Source: Niallia nealsonii (GTDB taxonomy: Bacteria; Bacillota; Bacilli; Bacillales; Cytobacillaceae). Taken from it: DNA of 64,000 bases. The notes under the pieces were generated by a model, which was not told the DNA's origin, ran no database searches, and saw only the letters and a list, made by a program, of their open reading frames with translations. The first letter of the stretch is position 1, and every line of letters starts with the position of its first letter. Both the position numbers and the translations under genes were made by a program. Below are positions 57,303-64,000 of the stretch, in pieces. The stretch spans positions 124,001-188,000 of the forward strand of contig NZ_PISE01000022.1 in NCBI RefSeq assembly GCF_002835805.1. The letters run 5' to 3'.

Positions 57303-57485
57303 TTAAAATCGGTTGCGGTGTTCTACTAAATCAATAGTTCCTAGCACAATATGTGCAAGTCCAAAACCAAAAACAGTATTAGATATCATAGAATCTATTT
57401 TACGGTTCTGTTTCATCACAAGACCAGCTGTGGTGACCGCAGTACCTAACACAGTAGGAATAAGCCCTTCACGAATATGCTCCAT
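57303..57485 (-). CDS. Small membrane protein
   Basis: A 60-residue protein with two hydrophobic segments (LIPTVLGTAVTTAGLVM and ISNTVFGFGLAHIVLGTIDL) separated by the charged KQNRKIDS loop. I do not recognise a family. CAGGAG lies 8 nt before ATG 57485; the frame's earlier GTG at 57494 is less likely. It is between the previous gene and the mrp operon, in the same direction, and could be transcribed with neither. Confidence 0.5.
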   Translation of the reverse strand: MEHIREGLIPTVLGTAVTTAGLVMKQNRKIDSMISNTVFGFGLAHIVLGTIDLVEHRNRF

Positions 57486-57682
57486 TAAATTCACTCCTGT
57501 TTTTGTTTTGGTCCTTATGGGGACTTTTTTAGTATGTCATGTAAAGGCAGTAATAGAAGTGGAAATAGATGGAGGAGCTATATTTCAGCATTGGAACAGC
57601 AAGTGTGATAATCATTGAATTTTTATAAAAATATCTAAAATCATTTGCTTAAAAATATACAATGATACCCCTCATAAATAAA

Positions 57683-57708
57683 GCAGCGGCACTAGCAAGC
57701 ACCGCTGC
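57683..57708 (-). terminator. Hairpin after mrpG
   Basis: GCAGCGG (57683-57689) pairs with CCGCTGC (57702-57708). On the minus strand TTTATTTATG follows, a modest T-rich tail, so it probably ends the mrp transcript. Confidence 0.65.
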
Positions 57709-57721
57709 AATAGTAGGCTAT

Positions 57722-58078
57722 TTATTCAGAAGTAATCTTTTGTTGTTGCTTTAAATCGTCTCTGATTGTATGATCGCACATAGGAACATTTGTGTTGTAG
57801 GCAGCTCGAATAACTAAATGGCCAGCGACAGGAGATGTAATAAAGATAAAGGCAATGGCAAGAATTAACCGCGAATTAAACACGCCTTCTGTTTGGAAAA
57901 AGTAAAGGCACGTGCCAAGCAAAATGCACATAATTCCAAGGGTGGCAGATTTGGAAGCCGCATGATTCCTTGTGTAGACATCAGGCAATTTAATTACCCC
58001 GAATGCCGCTACAACCGTAAGTGCTGCTCCTAAAAAAATTAGAGTGCCAGTAATAATATTAATGATTATTTCGATCAT
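57722..58078 (-). CDS. mrpG: Mrp Na+/H+ antiporter subunit G
   Basis: A 118-residue membrane subunit with three hydrophobic helices; AAFGVIKLPDVYTRNHAASKSATLG (split) is the MnhG/PhaG signature. It is the last gene of mrpABCDEFG. I use ATG 58078, which overlaps mrpF by 20 bp; a TTG at 58087 is the alternative. The seven subunits are all needed for sodium/proton exchange, which supports alkali and salt tolerance. Confidence 0.92.
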   Translation of the reverse strand: MIEIIINIITGTLIFLGAALTVVAAFGVIKLPDVYTRNHAASKSATLGIMCILLGTCLYFFQTEGVFNSRLILAIAFIFITSPVAGHLVIRAAYNTNVPMCDHTIRDDLKQQQKITSE

Positions 58079-58346
58079 GTTCCACAACTACTCCTTTTTC
58101 TAAATACTTGGAAAAAGCTACTGTGCCAATAAAAGCAAGAATTCCAATTAATAAAATTACTTCTAAAAAAGCTGTTGTTTTCAGCAAGATGGAAAGAATG
58201 CTTGTAATTGCTACTAAATTAATCCCGATAGCATCAAGGGCAACTACTCTATCTGGTGTGGAAGGTCCTTTAATAACACGATAAATAAAACCAATCATCG
58301 ATAATGCAATAAGCACTAGTGAAGCATGCAAAACAAAAGAAAACAT
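58059..58346 (-). CDS. mrpF: Mrp Na+/H+ antiporter subunit F
   Basis: A 95-residue, three-helix membrane protein with GPSTPDRVVALDAIGINLV, the MnhF signature. Start ATG 58346 overlaps the mrpE stop by 1 bp and follows GAGGTGAG. It ends inside mrpG, so translation is coupled. Confidence 0.93.
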   Translation of the reverse strand: MFSFVLHASLVLIALSMIGFIYRVIKGPSTPDRVVALDAIGINLVAITSILSILLKTTAFLEVILLIGILAFIGTVAFSKYLEKGVVVEHDRNNH

Positions 58347-58822
58347 TATTTACTCACCTCTAATATTGCTTTTTCAAAGCTGTTTTGAATAGCTTCGATT
58401 GTTGCTTCTTTATTGCTGATATCCATTGCATGAATATATAATGTAGAATTATCTTCTGAAATATCAACAACTAAAGTTCCTGGCGTTAATGTAATTAAAT
58501 TTGATAATATAGTGATTTGCCAATCTGCTGTGAGCACTGTTTTCATTGCAAAAATGCCTGGTGTCAATTTGGCATTTGGCCGGATAATTGACTTAAATAC
58601 AGCATAGTTTGCCAAAATCAATTCCTTAATAAAAATAAATAAAAGTTTTAGAATAGAGACGATTCTATATAAATAGAAACGCCCGGTAAAAAAGCGCCTT
58701 GTCAAAAAAATTAAAAGCAACCCAATGATGTAGCCAATGATAAACGTATCAGCTTCCGTAGATCCTTTTAAAAACATCCAGACAAATGCTAAAAATACAT
58801 TTAATAATAATTGAAATGCCAT
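58346..58822 (-). CDS. mrpE: Mrp Na+/H+ antiporter subunit E
   Basis: A 158-residue subunit with N-terminal membrane helices and the VLTADWQITILSNLITLTPGTLVVDIS stretch (split), followed by LYIHAMDI, both typical of MnhE. The C-terminal part is cytoplasmic. AAGGAGTAA lies upstream of the ATG. It is 5 bp after mrpD. Confidence 0.93.
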   Translation of the reverse strand: MAFQLLLNVFLAFVWMFLKGSTEADTFIIGYIIGLLLIFLTRRFFTGRFYLYRIVSILKLLFIFIKELILANYAVFKSIIRPNAKLTPGIFAMKTVLTADWQITILSNLITLTPGTLVVDISEDNSTLYIHAMDISNKEATIEAIQNSFEKAILEVSK

Positions 58823-58827
58823 AGTTA

Positions 58828-60297
58828 TTACTCCTTTAAAACAGCTTCAATATAATTGGTTGGATGAAGCAGGGTTTCAGTTGCCAGTGAAATATATGGA
58901 TAAATACTTTCGGAAAAAATCCCTATAAAAAAGGACAGGCAAACAAGGATGATGGATGGGCATAATAAAGCTTTAATAGAAGGCTTTTTTGTTTTTGTTT
59001 CTGTTCCCCAAAATGCTTTAATGAAAATTTTGATAACAGATAGGAGTACAAATAGGCTTGAAATTAAGACGATAAAGCTGCCGTAATAATCATGCTTTTC
59101 GAATCCTCCTTGAATAATCATCAGTTTGCCGATAAAGCCGCTTAATGGAGGAATACCCGCCAAAGAGATGGCTGCAATAAAGAATGTCCATGCAAGTGCA
59201 GGATGGCTACTCAATAATCCTCCCATTTTGCTTAAATGGAATGTACCGCTAGCAGCAAAAATTGCGCCAATCAGCAAAAATAATGCAGTTTTGATTATCA
59301 TATCATGCATTAAATAAAAAAGAGCTCCAATTAGAGAGTTTTCAGTAAATGCTGCCACCCCATACAAAATGACCCCAACTGCAGTTAAAATATTATAGAT
59401 GATAATTTTTTTTATATCATAATAAGCTAAAGCTCCGATAACTCCTAATACAATCGTAATAAGGGATAAAATACTTAAAATCGTAAAAATATATTCGTTT
59501 GTAGAGAAGAACAATGTAAATGTCCTTGCTATCGAGTATACTCCCACCTTTGTTAAAAGGGCTCCAAATAAGGCTAAAATGGGTATAGGAGCAGCATAAT
59601 AAGAGCCAGGCATCCAGAAAAATAAAGGGAAAAGAGCTCCTTTTAAACCAAAAACAATTAAAAATAGCACAGCAATGACAGTGAGAATGCCGGAATTTTC
59701 AACTTCACTCAATCTTTCCGAAATATGAGCCATATTTAATGTGCCGACAACAGAATATAAATAACCAACTGTTGTTACAAATAAACCGGAAGAAATAATA
59801 TTTACAAGTATATATTTCACTGTTTCTCTTAGCTGTACTTTCGTGCCTCCAATAACAAGAAGCGCATAAGAAGACATAAGCATCACTTCAAAAAAGACAA
59901 ATAAGTTAAAAATATCTCCCGTAGAAAAAGCCCCGATAACTCCGACAAGTAAAAATTGTATAAGAGAATAATAAAAGTAGCTTTCTCTATCTTGGTCTAT
60001 TCCTTTAAAAGAGTAGAGTATGCAGCATAATGCAACAATATTAGTTGTTAAAACTAATAAAGCAGAAAGCATATCAGAAACAAGTGTAATGCCAAACGGT
60101 GCTTCCCAATTGCTAAGATTAAGTGTTTGCACGCCTGCTTTTTTGACTGCAGCAATAAGAAAAAGGGAAGTAATAATTGCAACTATCAGGCTGACAGTGG
60201 ATACTAATCGCTGAATAATAATGTGTTTATGAAAAAAGATTAAGAGAATCCCTGTAAAAAAAGGGATAATAATTGGAAAAATACTAATATTACTCAT
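58828..60297 (-). CDS. mrpD: Mrp Na+/H+ antiporter subunit D
   Basis: A 489-residue protein with about 14 helices, homologous to proton-pumping NADH dehydrogenase subunits (NuoM/NuoN-type). FGLKGALFPLFFWMPGSYYAAPIPILALFGALLTKVGVYS (split) carries the conserved lysine and proline sites of the ion path, and LMHDMIIKTALFLLIG is a second conserved helix. The ATG overlaps the mrpC end by 8 bp. Confidence 0.95.
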   Translation of the reverse strand: MSNISIFPIIIPFFTGILLIFFHKHIIIQRLVSTVSLIVAIITSLFLIAAVKKAGVQTLNLSNWEAPFGITLVSDMLSALLVLTTNIVALCCILYSFKGIDQDRESYFYYSLIQFLLVGVIGAFSTGDIFNLFVFFEVMLMSSYALLVIGGTKVQLRETVKYILVNIISSGLFVTTVGYLYSVVGTLNMAHISERLSEVENSGILTVIAVLFLIVFGLKGALFPLFFWMPGSYYAAPIPILALFGALLTKVGVYSIARTFTLFFSTNEYIFTILSILSLITIVLGVIGALAYYDIKKIIIYNILTAVGVILYGVAAFTENSLIGALFYLMHDMIIKTALFLLIGAIFAASGTFHLSKMGGLLSSHPALAWTFFIAAISLAGIPPLSGFIGKLMIIQGGFEKHDYYGSFIVLISSLFVLLSVIKIFIKAFWGTETKTKKPSIKALLCPSIILVCLSFFIGIFSESIYPYISLATETLLHPTNYIEAVLKE

Positions 60298-60631
60298 GTT
60301 CTTTTTTACCTCGCAATTTCTCTAAATTATCCGTACCCAATTCTTGATAGGTGCGATAGGCAAGCACTAAAAAGAAGGAGGTTACTCCAAAGCTGATGAC
60401 AATAGCTGTCAAAATCAATGCTTGTGGCAGTGGATCTGAATAAGAGCTGGCATGCTGTCCAAGTAGTGGGGATGCTCCCTTTTTCAGCCCTCCCATTGTT
60501 AAAAGCAGCAAATGAATACCGTGGCTTAAAAGCCCAGTTCCAATAATAATCCTCAATATGCTTTTAGAAAGCATTAAATAAGTTGCAGATGTAAATAAGA
60601 TTCCTATAATAATTGACATTAAAATTTCCAT
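60290..60631 (-). CDS. mrpC: Mrp Na+/H+ antiporter subunit C
   Basis: A 113-residue protein with three helices, homologous to NuoK. GTGLLSHGIHLLLLTMGGL and DPLPQALILTAIVISFGVTSF are the family's conserved helices with a buried acid-bearing region. The start overlaps mrpB by 1 bp. Confidence 0.95.
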   Translation of the reverse strand: MEILMSIIIGILFTSATYLMLSKSILRIIIGTGLLSHGIHLLLLTMGGLKKGASPLLGQHASSYSDPLPQALILTAIVISFGVTSFFLVLAYRTYQELGTDNLEKLRGKKEHE

Positions 60632-61056
60632 TATTTATCCTCTCCAATGCTTTGAATAATGGTCATTGTCACTCCAACAACAACTAAGTACACTCCCAAA
60701 TCAAATAATGCGGCAGTATGAAGGGAAGTTTCACCAAAAAGAGGAAGATGTACATGTTTATTAAAAGCATGTGTCAAAAATGGTTTATGCCGAAGAATAG
60801 AACTTATGCCAGTAACAAGCGCGATAAGCAAACCAGTTGCAGCTACATAGATATAATTGACTGGAAAAAGATTTGCGACCGTTTTGATATCATAGGCAAT
60901 CAATAATAAGACAAGAGCCGCACTTGTCATTAATCCTCCCACAAATCCACCGCCAGGAGTGTAATGTCCTGCAAAAAAGATATCTACTGAAAAAAGGAGA
61001 ATAAGGAAAACAATTACCTTCGTAATAGTCTGTAAGATTAAATCATTTGTTTTCAC
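60631..61056 (-). CDS. mrpB: Mrp Na+/H+ antiporter subunit B
   Basis: A 141-residue MnhB-type protein with four helices; FFAGHYTPGGGFVGGLMTSAALVLLLIAYD (split) is its signature, and DLGVYLVVVGVTMTII closes the fold. The start is GTG 61056, behind AGGAGGGC, within the last 14 bp of mrpA. Confidence 0.95.
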   Translation of the reverse strand: MKTNDLILQTITKVIVFLILLFSVDIFFAGHYTPGGGFVGGLMTSAALVLLLIAYDIKTVANLFPVNYIYVAATGLLIALVTGISSILRHKPFLTHAFNKHVHLPLFGETSLHTAALFDLGVYLVVVGVTMTIIQSIGEDK

Positions 61057-63439
61057 TGTTATGCCCTCCTAATCGCAGCTTAATCATGGTGTAGATTCCA
61101 ATCGCAGCAATAGTAAGTACTGCAATTTCAAATAAAGTATCGAATCCACGAAAATCAACTAATATAACATTGACCATATTTTCTCCAGCTGCCTTTTTAT
61201 AGGTATTCTCTATATAGTAGGATGAAATGGAATCGAATAATTTAGTATTATAGCTAGAAATAGCAATAATACTAAAGGTAATGCCCACTAATACCGAGAT
61301 GATAGCATTATTCATTTTAAATCCAATACTTTCCTTTTTTCGTGCATTTCTAGGCAAATGATAGAAACATAATAAAAATAATGCAACAGAAACGGTTTCT
61401 ATTACTAACTGAGTCAATGCCAAATCTGGTGCTCGAAAAATAACAAAAAACAGGGAAACACTATAGCCGACAGCTCCTAATAAAATGATGGAAGTTAAAC
61501 GGGATTTTGTAAAAAGAATAGAAATGGTCGCGCCGATTAATACCAATGATAAAACTATTTCATACAATCCAATCTGAGCCAAGTTTTTTCCGTGAAAGTT
61601 GACTCCATTTTTTGTTAATAAAGTATAGCCTGTAATGGCAACTAAAAAGGTGAAAATATAGAATAGGTATGTTCGAATAGAACCTACCATATATCTATTT
61701 GTTAATTGTTTTGCCCAAACTTTTCCTTTTTCTATCAGGAAGTCATAAAGAGTGTTTATACTATAGGGAAACATTCGATAGATATTTTTCCACTTTGTAA
61801 AAGTTAAGCTTAAAAGAACTCCCAGGACAAATACACCAATTGTCATAAAAAATTCTATGTTGAATCCATGCCAATGATAGATATGAAGGTCATAGGATGG
61901 AACATCTCCATAAACTGCTGCGACAGCAGGAGATAAAATGGTATTGGAAAGAATATTAGGGAATAGTCCAATGACTATAACTAGAGATACGAGTATCAAT
62001 GGTGAAATAAGCATGCCAATTGGTGCCTCATGTGGTTTATTTGGCAACTGTTCTGGTTTATATTTTCCTGCAAATACTTTAAAGACTAGCATCATGCTGT
62101 AAATAAAAGTAAAAACACTTGCTATCCATGCGAGTATTGGGAACAGCACTCCCCAAGTGCCAAATTGGAATAAATCAAACTCCTTTATAGTTACCATAGC
62201 GGTAAAAAACATTTCTTTGCTAAGAAAACCATTGAATGGAGGCAAACCAGCCATTGAAAAAGCGCCGATAATAGCAATGCTAAAGGTAATTGGCATAAAG
62301 GTCATTAGACCGCCTAACTTTCGAATATCTCTTGTGCCAGTTTCATGATCTACAATTCCTGCCATCATAAATAAGCTTCCCTTAAATGTTGCATGATTCA
62401 CTAAATGAAATAAGGAAGCAGCAGTAGCAATCGTATAATAATCATTTTCTAAGTGGAAGTGAAAGTTTGCTGCACCTAATCCTAATAACGACATGATAAG
62501 ACCTAGTTGGCTAATGGTAGAATATGCTAAAATTCCTTTCAAATCAGTTTGCTTGACTGCAAAAAAGGAACCGTATAATAACGTAATTATGCCGACTACA
62601 GCGATTGTCCATAACCAATAGGCAGACTGAGCATAGATTGGAGTTAGTCTAGCAATAAGGTAAATTCCTGCTTTAACCATTGTTGCGGAATGCAAATAAG
62701 CACTAACCGGTGTCGGCGCTTCCATAGCATCAGGCAGCCAAATATGGAATGGAAATTGCGCTGATTTTGTAAATGCCCCTAATAATAAACAGAACATGCT
62801 TAAAAGAAAAAAGGGATGGGAGTGAACATCTTGTTGCCGTATATAGACAATGATTTCTTGGATTTCAAAAGAGCCTGTTAGCAAATAAAGTAAAATGATG
62901 CCACCCAGCAAAGACAAACCACCAAAAACAGTAATAATCATCGATTTAAGAGCACCGTTTCGCGATTTTTCTCTTTCGTTCCAATAACCAATCAATAAGA
63001 AGGATGATAAGCTAGTGATTTCCCAAAATGTATAAAGAACAATCAAGTTATCCGAAAGAACGATACCAAGCATAGCCCCCATAAATAAAAGCAAATAAAA
63101 ATAAAAAAGGTTAAGTTTTTCTTTCTTTTTATCTAAATAAAAGGTGGAATATAACAATACTAATGCACCAATTCCAGTTATTAATAAGGAGAATAATAGA
63201 GAAAGTCCATCTAAATTTACTGTAAAATCTATATTTAATGATGGAATCCAATTAACCTCCTCTACTAGGGTTTTATTAGCAGATGTTATCGGAATCATGT
63301 TTAGGAGATAACAAAATAAAACAATAGGCAGGGGCAGAATAAACCATCCCATATGCAGATTTTTAAAGCATTTATGTACGAGTGGAATAAACAATGCGTA
63401 AATAAAGGGAGATAATATAGCCCAGTGTAGCAATGTCAA
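61043..63439 (-). CDS. mrpA: Mrp Na+/H+ antiporter subunit A
   Basis: A 798-residue protein with about 20 helices. The NuoL-like part has FPFHIWLPDAMEAPTPVSAYLHSATMVKAGIYLIAR (split) with conserved Lys and His, and MAGLPPFNGFLSKEMFF. The C-terminal quarter holds the MnhB-like extension (RAPDLALTQLVIETVSVALFLL). The start is TTG 63439 with GGAGG 8 nt upstream. It is the first gene of the mrp operon; the promoter lies in 63440-63700. Confidence 0.95.
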   Translation of the reverse strand: MTLLHWAILSPFIYALFIPLVHKCFKNLHMGWFILPLPIVLFCYLLNMIPITSANKTLVEEVNWIPSLNIDFTVNLDGLSLLFSLLITGIGALVLLYSTFYLDKKKEKLNLFYFYLLLFMGAMLGIVLSDNLIVLYTFWEITSLSSFLLIGYWNEREKSRNGALKSMIITVFGGLSLLGGIILLYLLTGSFEIQEIIVYIRQQDVHSHPFFLLSMFCLLLGAFTKSAQFPFHIWLPDAMEAPTPVSAYLHSATMVKAGIYLIARLTPIYAQSAYWLWTIAVVGIITLLYGSFFAVKQTDLKGILAYSTISQLGLIMSLLGLGAANFHFHLENDYYTIATAASLFHLVNHATFKGSLFMMAGIVDHETGTRDIRKLGGLMTFMPITFSIAIIGAFSMAGLPPFNGFLSKEMFFTAMVTIKEFDLFQFGTWGVLFPILAWIASVFTFIYSMMLVFKVFAGKYKPEQLPNKPHEAPIGMLISPLILVSLVIVIGLFPNILSNTILSPAVAAVYGDVPSYDLHIYHWHGFNIEFFMTIGVFVLGVLLSLTFTKWKNIYRMFPYSINTLYDFLIEKGKVWAKQLTNRYMVGSIRTYLFYIFTFLVAITGYTLLTKNGVNFHGKNLAQIGLYEIVLSLVLIGATISILFTKSRLTSIILLGAVGYSVSLFFVIFRAPDLALTQLVIETVSVALFLLCFYHLPRNARKKESIGFKMNNAIISVLVGITFSIIAISSYNTKLFDSISSYYIENTYKKAAGENMVNVILVDFRGFDTLFEIAVLTIAAIGIYTMIKLRLGGHNSENK

Positions 63440-63932
63440 AGTAATGACCTCCTTAGCAAAAATAAATGAACAAAAACGGCATTCAGAAAAAACTGTAATC
63501 CTATCATCATGCTAAAATGTTCATTTTCATTAATTAAATAAGATTATAACGCAAAAAAAAAGGCTCTGCACAACCCATATCGTTTGTATATCGCTATTAT
63601 TAATTTAATTATTAAATAGGAAGAGATACGTACAAATTCCTCGAAAATTTTTTTTTGTTTTTTGTATAAAAAGATAAAAAAAGAAAAAACTAAGTGGAAT
63701 TTTCAAAAGTATTTTGTAAAGTTAAATGATTGTTTATTAGATACATCTGTTTTGTTTTGAAACTAGAATAGAAATTCTTTTTGTATGTTCTTATCTGATC
63801 GGAATTTTTCTGCAAGTATAAGAAAAAAGGGGGAATAGTGCATAAAATTTGCTTGTTTTTGATGATATTTGGGATAATATTCATTGGTGCATTTTGAAGC
63901 GATCAAATGCAAAAAAGGAGTTTTATTCTCTA
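63440..63932. other. Intergenic region upstream of mrpA and the last gene
   Basis: These 493 bp are very AT-rich and contain many A and T tracts but no credible ORF. They should hold divergent promoters for mrpABCDEFG and for the gene starting at 63933. I could not place promoter boxes with confidence. Confidence 0.4.
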
Positions 63933-64000
63933 ATGAATATAGTGGTATCGGACGATATAGAAAGATTTTTCGCTGATGTAGATATGCCGTTTGAACCGAG
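63933..64000 (+). CDS. Start of an unidentified gene, cut by the window end
   Basis: An open frame begins at ATG 63933 and runs without a stop to the end of the window (22 codons, MNIVVSDDIERFFADVDMPF and on). AAAGGAG lies 12 nt upstream, a little far. The visible residues are acidic and do not match a family I know. Confidence 0.5.
   Translation, partial: MNIVVSDDIERFFADVDMPFEP

Overview
The window is AT-rich chromosomal DNA from an endospore-forming member of the Bacillaceae (Bacillus sensu lato). I base this on spore-coat-type genes (positions 386-1029), a YuzL-type small protein, YutH, a LytH-type peptidase, a SufCDSUB operon, an S-box (SAM-I) leader on metNIQ, a class IV-type polyhydroxyalkanoate (PHA) cluster and a complete Mrp antiporter operon. 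From memory, gene order follows one stretch of the Bacillus subtilis chromosome read backwards: the yus block, met, yurZ-suf, yun, yut, yum/yui, then mrp. I ran no alignment. No rRNA, tRNA or CRISPR array was seen.

Region by region. 1-8,000: coat-like genes, fadN and fadE (fatty acid beta-oxidation, but with no thiolase gene fadA between them), a dispersed MITE-like repeat, yusI, gcvH, a Toprim protein and a thioredoxin. 8,000-12,500: a paired-hairpin intergenic element, an SCP2-like protein, then the SAM riboswitch and the methionine importer metN-metI-metQ, then yurZ. 13,000-18,300: sufC-sufD-sufS-sufU-sufB, the iron-sulfur assembly operon. 18,400-25,300: yunF, a second MITE copy, yunD, yunC, a long structured leader before an HD-GYP c-di-GMP phosphodiesterase, lytH (minus strand) and lipA. 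25,600-30,500: yutD, an EAL phosphodiesterase, yutE, yutF, yutG (minus) and yutH. 30,600-38,200: hom-thrC-thrB with a palindrome at the predicted transcription start, then yutI, yuzD, yutJ, yuzB, a DUF2225 protein and yutM (A-type Fe-S carrier).

38,196-46,158 is an integrated element of about 8 kb, sitting at the 3' end of yutM. It is bounded by a 119-bp direct repeat of the yutM 3' end (38,077-38,195 and 46,040-46,158, one mismatch). It carries a tyrosine recombinase at each end, a DUF3885 gene broken by one in-frame stop, a DUF3231 gene, a 401-residue unknown protein behind a 500-bp structured leader, and small unknown genes. Just outside its right end lies the decayed start of a second, related integrase gene, so the site has probably been hit more than once. 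Next to this is a serine-recombinase-like gene that has lost its catalytic serine and catalytic arginines.

47,000-57,500: a SulP transporter with a universal stress protein, YumC ferredoxin-NADP reductase, YuiC (3D domain), YuiD, a third and shortened MITE copy, leucyl aminopeptidase pepA, a compact PHA-type operon (SDR reductase, PhaR-like, PhaC-like) and small Bacillus-type proteins. 57,700-63,440: mrpABCDEFG on the minus strand. The window begins and ends inside genes.
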